Part shown: one piece after another, positions 7,233-18,439 of the stretch
Layout: each line of letters opens with the position of its first letter
How positions within the stretch are numbered: position 1 is the first letter of the stretch
NCBI RefSeq assembly: GCF_020164455.1
Contig: NZ_JAIQWW010000018.1
Coordinates: 1-64,000 of the forward strand
From: Phyllobacterium chamaecytisi
GTDB taxonomy: Bacteria; Pseudomonadota; Alphaproteobacteria; Rhizobiales; Rhizobiaceae
Direction: 5' to 3'
DNA: 64,000 nt
Program-made: the position numbers and the translations under genes
The notes under the pieces: generated by a model
Seen by the model: only the letters and a program-made list of their open reading frames with translations
Told to the model about the DNA's origin: nothing
The model's database searches: none

Positions 7233-8648
7233 ATGACAAATTGGCTCCCTGAACTTGAACCCGGCAAAGGCCCGCTTTATCTGCAGCTGGCCGACCGAAT
7301 CGAAACCGACATTGCCGAGGGTATCCTCGCGCCCGGCACCAAACTGCCGCCGCAGCGCAATCTCGCCTTCGATATCGGCGTGACGATAGGAACGGTCGGC
7401 CGCGCCTATAATCTCATTCGCGAACGTGGGCTTGTCAGCGGCGAAGTCGGGCGCGGCACCTATGTGACGGATCACAAGGTGGCCTCGCTGGTTCAGGCGC
7501 CGCCGCACACGGAGCCATTTGGTGGCACGCGCGGTCCGGTGGCGACACCCGGCAAGATTCGCATGGACTCAACGGCCGCCATCGAGGTCGGCCAGTCCGA
7601 GGCGATGCAACAGCTGCTGGCGGACATCACCCGACAGTTCCCGCGCGAGATGTCGAGCTATTCCCGCACCCTTCCCGCATCGTGGCAGGAAGCGGGAAGC
7701 AAATGGCTATCCGGCGCGGGCTGGGTGCCGGAACCTGCGTCCATCGTGCCGACACTCGGCGCGCATTCGGCAATTCTCGCGGTGATAGCGGCGATAACAG
7801 TTCCCGGCGACCGGGTCGCTTTCGAAGACCTGACCTATTGCTCGGCAGCACGCAGCGTCAATCTCATGGGCCGGCGCAGCATCATACTCCACACGGAAAA
7901 TGGCAGCGCGACGCCCGATGATTTCGAACGGCTCTGCGCGCAGCAGCATCCCAAGCTGGTTTTTCTCATGCCATCGCTGCACAACCCGACCGCAACGACC
8001 ATGCCGGAGGATCATCGCCGGGCGATTGTCGAGATCGCGCGGCGGCACAATGTCTGGATCATCGAGGACGAGATTTACGGTTCGGTGATGGGGAACGATC
8101 ACATCAAGATCGCCGATCTCGCGGCGGAGCGGACATTTCATATTGGCGGGCTATCGAAATCCGTAGCGGCGGGTGTGCGTGGCGGCTGGGTCGCCTGCCC
8201 TCCGCACCTCGCGGCGCGTGTCCATACGGCGCACAAGATGGTCACGGGCGGCATGCCATTCATCATGGCGGAACTCGGCGCCCAACTGGTCAATTCAGGC
8301 GAAGCCGACGCGATCCGCGGCAAGGTCCAGACCGAGATCGCCGCGCGCGAAGCGATTGCACGCTCGGTTTTCGCGGGCATGGAGTTCTCCTCGCAGCCGC
8401 TTGCGCCATTTCTGTGGATGAAACTGCCCGACCCATGGCTTTCAGGCACGTTCAAAAGCGCTGCGCTGAATGAAGGCGTGCTTGTCGACGACGAGGACGA
8501 ATTCAAACCGGGCCGCACAGAAAAGGTGTTCCATCGCGTGCGCCTCGGACTGACGGTGCCGGAAACGCGCGATGAGGTGGTTCAGGGCTTCAGCATTTTA
8601 CGCCGGCTAATGGAAACGGATAATGCGAGTTATGACAGCTATTCTTGA
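7233..8648 (+). CDS. MocR-type transcriptional regulator (GntR winged helix + aminotransferase domain)
   Basis: A 471-residue PdxR/MocR-family fusion. Residues ~12-80 form a GntR winged helix-turn-helix (GTKLPPQRNLAFDIGVTIGT, then VGRGTYVTD). Residues ~110-465 form a class I aminotransferase fold: PTLGAHSAI, NPTATTMPEDHR, IEDEIYG. HIGGLSKSVAAGVRGGWV contains the PLP-binding lysine. Such proteins sense an amino or PLP-linked effector and control a neighbouring gene. Here the divergent DUF1127 gene shares the palindrome-bearing promoter region. The effector is unknown. Confidence 0.9.
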   Translation: MTNWLPELEPGKGPLYLQLADRIETDIAEGILAPGTKLPPQRNLAFDIGVTIGTVGRAYNLIRERGLVSGEVGRGTYVTDHKVASLVQAPPHTEPFGGTRGPVATPGKIRMDSTAAIEVGQSEAMQQLLADITRQFPREMSSYSRTLPASWQEAGSKWLSGAGWVPEPASIVPTLGAHSAILAVIAAITVPGDRVAFEDLTYCSAARSVNLMGRRSIILHTENGSATPDDFERLCAQQHPKLVFLMPSLHNPTATTMPEDHRRAIVEIARRHNVWIIEDEIYGSVMGNDHIKIADLAAERTFHIGGLSKSVAAGVRGGWVACPPHLAARVHTAHKMVTGGMPFIMAELGAQLVNSGEADAIRGKVQTEIAAREAIARSVFAGMEFSSQPLAPFLWMKLPDPWLSGTFKSAALNEGVLVDDEDEFKPGRTEKVFHRVRLGLTVPETRDEVVQGFSILRRLMETDNASYDSYS

Positions 8649-8702
8649 GTTTGATTGATGGGCAGGCGAGGTCGAACCCTACTTGAAGTCAATGCCATGT
8701 GC

Positions 8703-8818
8703 GTGGTTCGACAAGCTCACCATGAGGGAGGTTGGTGGCTGTAAGGATAATCGCCAACGTTGCAGAAATGAACTCCCTGCAATCTCCTACCTCCCTCATG
8801 GTGAGCTTGTCGAACCAC
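8703..8818. repeat. Inverted-repeat intergenic element (30-base arms)
   Basis: Arms at 8703-8732 and 8789-8818 are reverse complements (GTGGTTCGACAAGCTCACCA plus TGAGGGAGGT), enclosing about 56 bases. One arm is repeated at the left edge of the window. It can fold into a long hairpin and has no coding capacity. With the next element it fills the 500-base gap after the mocR-type gene. Confidence 0.8.
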
Positions 8819-8898
8819 GACCGAAGCGCGTGGTCAGACGCCACCTCCCTCGTCAACTTCAACTACCTCTCCCTCCGTCAACGTGAAGCGCGTCCCTC

Positions 8899-9112
8899 TC
8901 CGTCATCCTCGGGCTTGACCCGAGGACCCACGGCAAAGCAGCGCTGTGAATTGAGTGGGCGTGACGGTTTCCAGGTAGGAAGGCACTCAATGAAGAGCAG
9001 CTTCCCTGCGATATCCTGCTGGATAAAATCGAGTTGGCGGAAACGCTTGCCCTCCTTTGCCGTGGGTCCTCGGGTCATCCTCGGGTTTAACCCGAGGACG
9101 AGGATGACGGAG
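8899..9112. repeat. MITE/REP-like element with long inverted ends
   Basis: The left end CCGTCATCCTCGGGCTTGAC continues into CCGAGGACCCACGGCAAAG, and its reverse complement ends the element at about 9055-9112. The right end has an extra partial duplication (TCCTCGGG twice). The same ends bound a shorter element at 16358-16463. The core of about 115 bases shows no open frame. This is a dispersed non-coding palindromic element. Confidence 0.75.
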
Positions 9113-9152
9113 AAGGAGGCGCTATACGGCAGCGGCGAGATGGAGCGCTTCC

Positions 9153-9479
9153 TCACCCCTTGCCCAAATACGGGATGGTCCCGGCGATATCGGTATCGTC
9201 GATAAGCTGGAAGCGGCTTTCGCTGCCTTCCTGGCGCGCTTTGCCGTGAGGAGCGTATTCCGGATCATTTGCAAAGGCCATGGCGGCATCCGCATCCGGA
9301 AACTGGATAAGTGCGATGAGCGTCGTCTCGAGCGGCTTGCCTTCAAGCACTTTGATATTGCCGCTGCGTGAAAGATATTTGCCGCCATGTTTCGCCGCGA
9401 TATCATGCACGACAGCTGCATATTCCGGCACCCATTTGTCATCAGTGATTTTAACGTCGGCGATCAGGAAAACCGTCAT
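9153..9479 (-). CDS. DUF1330 family protein
   Basis: A 108-residue dimeric alpha/beta-barrel-like protein of the DUF1330 family. MTVFLIADVKITDDKWVPEY is the first strand and YAAVVHDIAAKHGGKYLSRS the helix-strand unit. EGKPLETTLIALIQFPDADA and AMAFANDPEYAPHGKARQ complete it, matching the family's F-x-S/D-EY motif. Enzymatic activity is unknown. ATG 9479 is preceded by AGGAGG at 6 bases, so the much longer frame to 9689 is rejected. It lies downstream of the SDR gene in the same orientation, about 100 bases away. Confidence 0.85.
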   Translation of the reverse strand: MTVFLIADVKITDDKWVPEYAAVVHDIAAKHGGKYLSRSGNIKVLEGKPLETTLIALIQFPDADAAMAFANDPEYAPHGKARQEGSESRFQLIDDTDIAGTIPYLGKG

Positions 9480-9579
9480 TGCATTCCTCCTATGCCGGGC
9501 TGTCGAAGCCCGTAAAGTCCGGTGACCCACACGCAGTCTCGCACGGGAAAGATGCAAGTTCCAGTGAACTCTATTGAAC

Positions 9580-10347
9580 CTAGATCGCCGTAAAGCCGTT
9601 ATCGACGAACAGATGCGTGCCGGTGATGAAGCTCGCCTCGTCGCTGGCAAGGAAAAGCGCAGCACGCGCCACCTCCTCCGGCTCGCCAATGCGCCCCTGC
9701 GCTGCCATCATGGCCTCGTCCGAGACATCCACGCCTTGCTTTTGCAATTCATCCACCTCACGCAAGCCGTGCGGCGTACGGATAAACCCCGGGCAGACAG
9801 CATTGCACCTGATGTTCCTGTCGCGGAATTCCACTGCGATGGCCCGCGCAAACATGTGACACGCACCTTTGGTCGTATCGTAGAGGACTTCCATCGGCGT
9901 TGCCGCCACGGCTGAAATAGACGAGGTGCAGACGATTGAACCGCCGCCGGCGTCGAGCATTTGCGGGATGACGGCGCGCGTCATCAGATACATGGAGCGG
10001 ACATTAACCGCATGCAGCCAATCCCACTCTTCGACCGTCGTCTCGAGGAACGGCTTGATGACGATGGTGCCCGCATGGTTGAACAGAACGGTGACATTGC
10101 CATATTTTTCCGCAACGCCTGCAACCGCCTTCTGCACCTGCGCTTCATCAGAAACGTCGGCAACGAAATAGCTGGCCACGCCACCGGCAGCGGTAATTTC
10201 CGTTACGGTAGCGGCAGCCGCCTGCTCGTTGCGGTCGATGATCGCCACTTTCGCGCCCTCGGCAGCGAAAAGTTTCGATGCCGCACCGCCCATGCCTGTC
10301 GCTCCACCGGAAACGATTGCCACCTTGCCTGCCAGCCTGCCCGTCAT
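9580..10347 (-). CDS. SDR family oxidoreductase
   Basis: A 255-residue classical short-chain dehydrogenase. It has the cofactor motif SGGATGMGG (residues 13-21), NHAG near residue 90 (NNAG variant), catalytic Ser in TSSISAV, and YDTTK as YxxxK. CNAVCPGFIRTP and DNGFTAI are the usual C-terminal signatures. Asp after the second strand (IIDRN) suggests NAD(H) preference. The substrate is unknown. The DUF1330 gene follows on the same strand, so the two may be one operon. Confidence 0.88.
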   Translation of the reverse strand: MTGRLAGKVAIVSGGATGMGGAASKLFAAEGAKVAIIDRNEQAAAATVTEITAAGGVASYFVADVSDEAQVQKAVAGVAEKYGNVTVLFNHAGTIVIKPFLETTVEEWDWLHAVNVRSMYLMTRAVIPQMLDAGGGSIVCTSSISAVAATPMEVLYDTTKGACHMFARAIAVEFRDRNIRCNAVCPGFIRTPHGLREVDELQKQGVDVSDEAMMAAQGRIGEPEEVARAALFLASDEASFITGTHLFVDNGFTAI

Positions 10348-10536
10348 TTGAATCCCCTTGAACCCATTTTAGTGCTTGTGAGGGTGACGTTACGCCGGGC
10401 GGCTGGCCCCGACAAGCGCCGCATCCTTTGACCCGCGACCCTCTCTGTTGATTCAGTCCTTTTTCCTATCGCGCCGCGGGACTACATAAGCTAAAGAAGG
10501 CCAAAAGCTCTCCCATGTATGGATATTCCAGGACCC

Positions 10537-12768
<2,232 letters not shown>

Positions 12769-12780
12769 GGAGAGAACGAC

Positions 12781-13014
12781 ATGGCAATGGACGCGCGCGA
12801 TATCGAAAAAATGATTCGAGACGCCATTCCGGATGCGAAAGTAACCATTCGCGATCTGGCGGGCGATGGCGACCATTACGCCGCTGAAGTCGTCGCGGAA
12901 AGCTTTCGCGGCAAGTCTCGCGTTCAGCAGCACCAGATGGTCTATGATGCGCTGAAAGGCAATATGGGCGGCGTATTGCACGCCCTCGCCCTGCAGACCA
13001 GCGCGCCGGAATAA
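12781..13014 (+). CDS. BolA family protein
   Basis: A 77-residue BolA/YrbA-type protein. AMDARDIEKMIRDAIPDAKV is the N-terminal helix, DGDHYAAEVVAESFRGKSRV the class-II KH-like core, and QQHQMVYDALKGNMGGVLHA the C-terminal helix. BolA proteins partner with CGFS monothiol glutaredoxins in Fe-S cluster trafficking, and a Grx4-type gene lies 360 bases downstream, supporting that role. GAGGAGAG before the ATG is a strong ribosome-binding site. The 12-base gap to purL indicates co-transcription. Confidence 0.93.
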   Translation: MAMDARDIEKMIRDAIPDAKVTIRDLAGDGDHYAAEVVAESFRGKSRVQQHQMVYDALKGNMGGVLHALALQTSAPE

Positions 13015-13031
13015 CGGCGCGCCATTGAAAG

Positions 13032-13211
13032 ATGAAAATGGCCGAGAAATTCTATGATTTTGATCCTGCAGAAATGCTGGATTCCGCTGAGGCAGTCGAA
13101 ATATTCCTGACCGAAGCTATAGCGACCGATGACGCAAAGTTTATCGCGGCAGCCCTTAATGCAGTGGCTCGTGCAAAAGGTATGGGCAACATTGCCAGTC
13201 CAACGGCATGA
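13032..13211 (+). pseudogene. Truncated addiction-module antidote (HigA-like) remnant
   Basis: A 59-codon frame starting MKMAEKFYDFDPAEMLDS and continuing AVEIFLTEAIATDDAKFIAA, ALNAVARAKGMGNIAS. This is the N-terminal half of the 'putative addiction module antidote' family, normally about 100 residues: the [FY]DPAExLDxxEAIxxYL...A.GDPxxIxxALxxVARARGM pattern. The frame ends (TGA) where the recognition helix should begin. A +1 frame after the break briefly reads TGMKSPY, so a frameshift is likely. No toxin gene is adjacent. It lies between bolA and grxD and is probably a decayed insertion. Confidence 0.6.
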
Positions 13212-13374
13212 AATCTCCTTATTGATTGTCGAGCCACGCACTCCCAACTAATAGACAAGTTACTTGCGTTCACGCGCCCATCGTGCTTTTTCTGGGCAAA
13301 GAATTGAGGTAAGATTGACCTCAAAGCGTTTTCTGGCCGTGATTCCTCCCTCGCGGCCGCGAAAGGAACCTTAA

Positions 13375-13707
13375 ATGAGCGGTATCAACGAATTCATCGA
13401 CAATGAAGTCAAGAGCAACGACGTCGTGCTTTTCATGAAGGGCACCCCCGGCTTTCCGCAATGCGGATTTTCCGGTCAGGTTGTTCAGATTCTCGATTAC
13501 GTCGGTGTCGACTATAAAGGCGTGAACATTCTTTCTTCCAATGAACTGCGCCAGGGTATCAAGGACTATTCCAACTGGCCGACCATCCCGCAGCTCTATG
13601 TGAAGGGTGAATTTGTCGGCGGTTGCGATATCATCCGCGAAATGTTCCAGGCCGGTGAATTGCAGGCTCTCCTCAGCGAAAAGGGCGTTGCCACCAAGGC
13701 CGCCTGA
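13375..13707 (+). CDS. grxD: Monothiol glutaredoxin, Grx4/GrxD type
   Basis: A 110-residue monothiol glutaredoxin. The active site is QCGFS (residues 28-32) in [36 protein letters not shown] carries the cis-Pro and the GG-C-D glutathione-binding motif. It binds a bridging [2Fe-2S] cluster with glutathione and works with BolA in iron-sulphur delivery, consistent with bolA just upstream. GCGAAAGGAACC before the ATG is the ribosome-binding site. A strong terminator follows at 13757-13799, so this is the end of the transcription unit. Confidence 0.96.
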   Translation: MSGINEFIDNEVKSNDVVLFMKGTPGFPQCGFSGQVVQILDYVGVDYKGVNILSSNELRQGIKDYSNWPTIPQLYVKGEFVGGCDIIREMFQAGELQALLSEKGVATKAA

Positions 13708-13756
13708 TTACGCTTTAATTCCAACTGGTTCCGGTTAATCCCGGGATCGCAATGTT

Positions 13757-13799
13757 AAAGGCGTCGGCCGTTCCGACGCCTTTGTCTTTGTTTGTTTTT
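13757..13799 (+). terminator. Rho-independent terminator after grxD
   Basis: AAAGGCGTCGG (13757-13767), loop CCGTT, and CCGACGCCTTT (13773-13783) form a perfect 11-base stem. A T-rich tail (GTCTTTGTTTGTTTTT) follows. It ends about 22 bases before the start chosen for the transporter gene. Confidence 0.9.
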
Positions 13800-13821
13800 C
13801 AAATCCAGAAAGCACTCGGAA

Positions 13822-15069
13822 ATGGATGCCTCCGCCAATACCGCTCCCTCACGCCTCCAGGGGATGGGTAAAGTCGAATTCATCAGCCTGATGGCGATGT
13901 TGATGGCGGTCAATTCCATGGCTATCGATGTCATGCTGCCGGCTCTGCAGCAGATCGGCGCGGCGCTTGGCATCAGCAGTGAAAACCATCGGCAATATGT
14001 GATTTCGGCTTATCTGCTCGGCTTCTCGGTGGCGCAGCTGTTCTTCGGCCCGCTATCGGATCGCTTTGGCCGCAAAGTGCCGATTTTCTGCGGCCTGATC
14101 ATTTATATCGCTTCGGCGATGGCGTGTGTCTTTGTCCCGAGCTTCGGCGCACTTCTGTTCTTCCGGGCACTGCAGGGCATCGGCTCCGCTGCTACCCGCG
14201 TCATCGCCATTTCGATCGTGCGTGACGTTTATGGCGGCCGGCAGATGGCCGAGGCTATGTCGCTGATCATGATGGTGTTCATGATCGTTCCGGTTATCGC
14301 GCCCGGGACGGGTCAGGTCGTGATGCTCTTCGGCGACTGGCGGCTGATCTTCATCTTCATGGCGCTGATGGCAACGTCGGTCGCGATCTGGATGTATCTG
14401 CGCCTGCCAGAGACGATGGACCCTACCGATCGGCGTCCATTTACCATCGTGTCGGTTGCCCGCGCATTCAAGATCGTTCTGACCAACCGGGTCGCATTTT
14501 GCTATGCGTTGGCGAGTGCGTTCATCTTCGGCGCGATGTTCGGCTTCATTAATTCTGCGCAGCAAATCTATGTCGAGATCTATCATCTCGGCGTGTGGTT
14601 CCCGCTGGCGTTTTCCGTCGTCGCGATCACCATGTCATTTTCTTCGTTCATGAATTCGCGCTTCGTCGGCCGCTTCGGCATGCGGCGCCTGTCGCATGGC
14701 GCGCTGCTTGCTTTCATGATGATCAATGGCGTTTGGCTGCTGCTGACGCTATTCGGACCGCAGCCGACACCATTCGTGCTCTATCTCCTGCTGTTTTCGC
14801 TGGCGATGTTCCAGTTTGGCTGGATCGGTTCCAACTTCAATTCCCTGGCGATGGAGCCGCTTGGACACGTGGCCGGCACGGCATCGTCGGTGCTTGGCTT
14901 CATGGGTACGGCCGGCGGCGGCGTCATCGGCGCGGTGATCGGCCAGGCTTACAACGGCACAACCCTGCCCTTGGTCACCGGGTTCTTCGTGCTGTCGCTG
15001 ATCGGGCTGGTGTTTGTGCTGATCGCTGAACGAGGCAAGCTGTTCCAGCCTCACAACAAGCCGATTTAG
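13822..15069 (+). CDS. MFS multidrug transporter, Bcr/CflA (DHA1) family
   Basis: A 415-residue transporter with 12 predicted helices. The first carries the DHA1 signature MAIDVMLPAL. The loop 2-3 motif A is GPLSDRFGRKVPIF, and motif C-like glycines/prolines lie in MIVPVIAPGTGQ. Length and motifs fit proton-coupled drug or metabolite efflux of the Bcr/CflA type in the inner membrane. ATG 13822 (MDASANT) is preferred to 13792, which would begin inside the grxD terminator's T-run. The gene is probably transcribed from its own promoter or by read-through. Confidence 0.9.
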   Translation: MDASANTAPSRLQGMGKVEFISLMAMLMAVNSMAIDVMLPALQQIGAALGISSENHRQYVISAYLLGFSVAQLFFGPLSDRFGRKVPIFCGLIIYIASAMACVFVPSFGALLFFRALQGIGSAATRVIAISIVRDVYGGRQMAEAMSLIMMVFMIVPVIAPGTGQVVMLFGDWRLIFIFMALMATSVAIWMYLRLPETMDPTDRRPFTIVSVARAFKIVLTNRVAFCYALASAFIFGAMFGFINSAQQIYVEIYHLGVWFPLAFSVVAITMSFSSFMNSRFVGRFGMRRLSHGALLAFMMINGVWLLLTLFGPQPTPFVLYLLLFSLAMFQFGWIGSNFNSLAMEPLGHVAGTASSVLGFMGTAGGGVIGAVIGQAYNGTTLPLVTGFFVLSLIGLVFVLIAERGKLFQPHNKPI

Positions 15070-15155
15070 TATTGCGCGATTCCCATGTGCCACTTTGGTT
15101 GAATTGCTGACGTCCAATCTGCCGCCTAACATCCGAGTATCTTGAAGGGCTGACT

Positions 15156-15407
15156 ATGACAATTTCATTTGATACTCTGGGTTATGCGATACGTTTGGAA
15201 CAGGGCGGATTTAGTCCCGCCCATGCCAAGGCGCAAGCTGAAGCCGCAAGGGATTTCATCATGCCCGAACTGGTAACCAAATCTGATCTGAACACTGCTC
15301 TGGAGCTGCTAACGCTTCGTCTTACGGTGCGGATGGGTGCATTTTTCTTCGGAACATCCGTGGCGACGATTGCCGCTATCGCGGCCATCGTAAAACTATT
15401 CCCCTGA
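15156..15407 (+). CDS. Small protein with DUF1640-like helix and C-terminal membrane span
   Basis: An 83-residue protein. Residues 1-45 (DTLGYAIRLEQGGFSPAHAK, then AQAEAARDFI) resemble the start of DUF1640/CCDC90-type coiled-coil proteins that contain the TKSDL motif, here ELVTKSDLNTALELL. Residues ~58-81 form one hydrophobic span (GAFFFGTSVATIAAIAAIVK). It is an inner-membrane protein with a short amphipathic helix; the function is not known. A smaller relative lies at 47073-47204. It is convergent with ttcA, 17 bases away. Confidence 0.78.
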   Translation: MTISFDTLGYAIRLEQGGFSPAHAKAQAEAARDFIMPELVTKSDLNTALELLTLRLTVRMGAFFFGTSVATIAAIAAIVKLFP

Positions 15408-15424
15408 TCGCGAAAAAGCGCTTC

Positions 15425-16267
15425 CTAACCAGCCACTAGCCCGGCGAAATCAAAAATCTTCCGATCCAGCAGATGGCTCGGGCGCGTGTTAGCCAGCGCG
15501 CGGATCATGATCTCCTTGCGGCCGGGCATGCGCTTTTCAATATCGGCCAGCATCGCCTTCATCATGTTGCGCTGCAGCCCATCCTGACTACCGCACAGGT
15601 CGCACGGAATGATCGGGAACTGCATGGCCGCGGCAAATTTCTCCAGATCATCCTCGGCACAGTAGCTCAGCGGCCGCAACAGCATGAGATCGCCCTCGTC
15701 ATTGACCAGTTTCGGCGGCATCGCAGCAAGGCGTCCGCCGTGGAAAAAGTTCATCAGGAAGGTTTCGAGGATATCCTCGCGGTGATGGCCGAGCACCAGC
15801 GCCGAGCAGCCCTCCTCTCGCGCCACGCGGTAAAGATGACCACGCCGAAGCCGGGAGCAGAGCGAACAATAGGTCTGGTTTTCCGGCACCTTCTCCGTGA
15901 CGATCGAATAGGTGTCCTTGTATTCGACGCGATGTTCGATGCCGTTTGCCTTGAGGAAATCCGGCAGGATGTGCTTGGGGAAATTCGGCTGGCCCTGATC
16001 GAGATTACAGGCGAGGAGCTCCACCGGCAGCAAACCGCGCCATTTGAGATCGAGCAGCAGCGCAAGCAGGCCGTAGGAATCCTTGCCGCCTGATAGCCCT
16101 ATCAGCCAGCGCTCACCCGGCTTGACCATGGCGAAATCTTCGAGCGCCTGACGCGTGTTGCGCAACAGTCGCTTGCGCAGCTTGTTGAACTCCACACTCG
16201 ACGGCACACCGAGAAACATCGGATGGCAACCGGCAGCGTCAGTCAATTCCTGGTCATGAATGGTCAT
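15425..16267 (-). CDS. ttcA: tRNA 2-thiocytidine(32) synthetase TtcA
   Basis: A 280-residue PP-loop ATPase. The ATP-binding motif is [11 protein letters not shown] (about residues 58-68). The two CxxC motifs that hold the Fe-S cluster are CSLC ([14 protein letters not shown]) and CDLC ([14 protein letters not shown]). [20 protein letters not shown] is the TtcA-specific block. It thiolates C32 of certain tRNAs in an ATP-dependent reaction. The start chosen gives [16 protein letters not shown]; a later Met (MFLGVP) could be the true start. It stands alone, convergent with the small membrane-protein gene. Confidence 0.95.
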   Translation of the reverse strand: MTIHDQELTDAAGCHPMFLGVPSSVEFNKLRKRLLRNTRQALEDFAMVKPGERWLIGLSGGKDSYGLLALLLDLKWRGLLPVELLACNLDQGQPNFPKHILPDFLKANGIEHRVEYKDTYSIVTEKVPENQTYCSLCSRLRRGHLYRVAREEGCSALVLGHHREDILETFLMNFFHGGRLAAMPPKLVNDEGDLMLLRPLSYCAEDDLEKFAAAMQFPIIPCDLCGSQDGLQRNMMKAMLADIEKRMPGRKEIMIRALANTRPSHLLDRKIFDFAGLVAG

Positions 16268-16357
16268 CTGAACACCTCATGGTGTTTCATTGACAAGGTA
16301 GCGGTCAGAACGCAAGAGGTTCTGGACTCAGTCCTGCTTCAATCGCCGCTCATCCCT

Positions 16358-16463
16358 CCGTCATCCTCGGGCTTGACCCGAGGACCCATAGCGACGTTCG
16401 TACCACAGTGGAGGCTTGCTTCCAGGACAATGTGGGTCCTCGGGTCAAGCCCGAGGATGACGG
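16358..16463. repeat. Perfect inverted-repeat element (31-base arms)
   Basis: CCGTCATCCTCGGGCTTGAC plus CCGAGGACCCA at the left, and its exact reverse complement at the right end, enclose 44 bases. The arms match the ends of the larger element at 8899-9112. It lies between glsA and ttcA, just after the glsA stop codon, and could also act as a transcript-stabilising hairpin. Confidence 0.85.
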
Positions 16464-16476
16464 AGAGGTGGAGGCT

Positions 16477-17406
16477 CTATTGCCCGAACACCGACCAGCC
16501 TGTGCGTTGCGCCAGAAGCTCCAATGCTGCCGAGCCGAGCTGCGAATTGCCGACTTCGTTCAGACCTGGTGACCACACGGCTATCGAGGCTTTGCCGGGC
16601 GCGGTGGCTAGAATGCCGCCGCCAACACCGCTCTTCCCCGGGAGACCGACGCGATAGGCGAAATCACCCGAGCCGTCATAGTGGCCGCACATCAGCATGA
16701 GCGCGTTGATACGGCGCGCACGGCTTGCCGAAACCACACTGCCGCCATTGAGCGGATTGCGCCCGGCCGAAGCGAGATAAAGCCCGGCATGCGCAAGCTG
16801 GCGGCACGACATGGCGATGGCGCAGTGATGGAAATAGACGCCGAGCACGTGTTCTACCGGGTGATCGAGATTGCGGAAGGCTTTCATGAAATTGGCGAGC
16901 GCCACATTGCGGAAGCCGGTCTGCGTCTCCGAGCGGGCGACGTTTTGATCGATGGCGATGCTTTCATCATCGGCGAGATGCCGGATGAACTGCACGATCT
17001 CGCCGATCGCCTCCTTGGGCAAATGGCCGGCCAGAACCACATCGGCGACCGCGATCGCTCCGGCGTTGATGAAGGGATTGCGCGGCTTGCCCTTCTCTTG
17101 TTCGAGCTGGACGATGGAGTTGAAAGCATTGCCCGACGGTTCGCGTCCGACGCGCTTCCATAAACCGTCGCCGATCTTGCCGAGCGCAAGCGTCAGCGTG
17201 AAGACCTTCGAGATGCTCTGGATCGAGAATGCCGTCTCGGCGTCGCCTGCCACGTGGGTCTGCCCGTCGACAGTGACCAGCGCAATGCCGAACTGCTTCG
17301 GATCGACGGTCGCGAGTTCCGGAATATAGTCGGCAAGCTTGCCCTCGCCGATGCGGCTGGAAAGATCGTGATAGACGCTGTCGACGACATCCTGAAGATC
17401 AGCCAT
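16477..17406 (-). CDS. glsA: Glutaminase
   Basis: A 309-residue serine-dependent glutaminase of the beta-lactamase-like fold, hydrolysing glutamine to glutamate and ammonia. The catalytic SxxK is in [10 protein letters not shown] (about residues 61-70). [14 protein letters not shown] and [14 protein letters not shown] are conserved substrate-pocket blocks, and [10 protein letters not shown] is the C-terminal signature. The length is typical. It starts 25 bases downstream of the rpsD terminator on the same strand, so it is probably expressed from its own promoter. Confidence 0.95.
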   Translation of the reverse strand: MADLQDVVDSVYHDLSSRIGEGKLADYIPELATVDPKQFGIALVTVDGQTHVAGDAETAFSIQSISKVFTLTLALGKIGDGLWKRVGREPSGNAFNSIVQLEQEKGKPRNPFINAGAIAVADVVLAGHLPKEAIGEIVQFIRHLADDESIAIDQNVARSETQTGFRNVALANFMKAFRNLDHPVEHVLGVYFHHCAIAMSCRQLAHAGLYLASAGRNPLNGGSVVSASRARRINALMLMCGHYDGSGDFAYRVGLPGKSGVGGGILATAPGKASIAVWSPGLNEVGNSQLGSAALELLAQRTGWSVFGQ

Positions 17407-17427
17407 TTCCGGGCTCCGATTAGGACA

Positions 17428-17462
17428 ACAAAAAAGCCGCCAGGATTTCCCCGGCGGCTTCT
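17428..17462 (-). terminator. Rho-independent terminator after rpsD
   Basis: Read on the minus strand, AAGCCGCC and GGCGGCTT pair around a loop of about 11 bases. The following run of T residues corresponds to the A-run at 17428-17435. It separates rpsD from glsA. Confidence 0.85.
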
Positions 17463-17480
17463 TTTAAAACTCAATACTGA

Positions 17481-18098
17481 TTAACGCGAATAGAATTCGA
17501 CAACCAGGTTCGGTTCCATCTGTACAGCGTAAGGCACATCGGAGAAGGCCGGAACGCGGTTGTACTTGGCAACCATCTTGTTGTGATCAACTTCGAGATA
17601 TTCAGGAACATCGCGTTCAGCCAGCTGAACGGCTTCCAGAACGATCACGAGCTGCTTCGACTTTTCGCGCACTTCGATCACATCGCCAGCCTTGCAAATG
17701 TAGGACTGGATGTTTGTGCGACGGCCATTGACGTTGACATGGCCGTGGTTGACGAACTGACGCGCTGCGAAGATCGTCGGAACGAACTTTGCGCGGTACA
17801 CGATCGCATCCAGACGCGACTCGAGCAGACCGATGAGCTGTTCGCCGGTATCGCCCTTGCGACGAGCGGCTTCTTCATAGGTCTTGCGGAACTGCTTTTC
17901 CGAAATGTCGCCATAGAAGCCCTTGAGCTTCTGCTTTGCGCGCAGCTGCACACCGAAATCGGAGAGCTTGCTCTTGCGGCGCTGACCATGCTGGCCGGGG
18001 CCATATTCACGACGGTTTACCGGGGACTTCGGACGGCCCCAGATGTTTTCGCCAAGACGGCGGTCGATTTTATACTTGGACGATTCGCGCTTGCTCAT
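17481..18098 (-). CDS. rpsD: 30S ribosomal protein S4
   Basis: A 205-residue S4 protein. The N-terminal domain is [20 protein letters not shown], then [20 protein letters not shown]. The S4 RNA-binding domain is [20 protein letters not shown], then [20 protein letters not shown]. Primary 16S rRNA-binding protein and translational fidelity factor. ATG 18098 is chosen because AAAGGA lies 6 bases upstream; the frame extends 8 codons further but without family similarity. As usual in Rhizobiales, rpsD is outside the main ribosomal-protein operons. Confidence 0.98.
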   Translation of the reverse strand: MSKRESSKYKIDRRLGENIWGRPKSPVNRREYGPGQHGQRRKSKLSDFGVQLRAKQKLKGFYGDISEKQFRKTYEEAARRKGDTGEQLIGLLESRLDAIVYRAKFVPTIFAARQFVNHGHVNVNGRRTNIQSYICKAGDVIEVREKSKQLVIVLEAVQLAERDVPEYLEVDHNKMVAKYNRVPAFSDVPYAVQMEPNLVVEFYSR

Positions 18099-18439
18099 CG
18101 CATTTCCTTTCAAACAAACCAAACCTCGAGCCTAAGACCCGGGTTCAAGGAAACGCGCCCTCCTCTGCCTTCCGTTTTCGAAGACTGACAGAATGACCCA
18201 CGCACGCTTTGCGAGATCACTCACGGGACACGTCAAATGAAACGCAGAGCTCTTTCAAGCCCTGCGCTGGGGTGGCTTCTAGTGTGAAGGTTTCATGATG
18301 TCAAGTTGGTATTCACGCTCTGACGGTCTGCAAATGGCGTTGTGCCCCTAGACCCGCATGTTTCAGCGGATCATATAAATTGAAACCGATGCCGTACTTC
18401 ACACGTTAGGATGGACGCTCAACAGGAGTAGAGCCGGTA
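18099..18439. other. Intergenic space between rpsD and the extensin-like gene
   Basis: About 340 bases holding the divergent promoters of rpsD and the extensin-like gene. I see only a short imperfect hairpin around CGCAG...CTGCG near 18242-18270 and no coding signal. Confidence 0.4.

Noticed and set aside
9480-9689. 70-codon N-terminal extension of the DUF1330 protein
   Set aside because: AGGAGG lies directly before the internal ATG 9479, which starts the conserved domain; the extension is basic and lacks similarity.
13792-13821. Upstream ATG for the Bcr/CflA-type transporter
   Set aside because: It would begin within the T-run of the grxD terminator and has no Shine-Dalgarno; ATG 13822 fits better.
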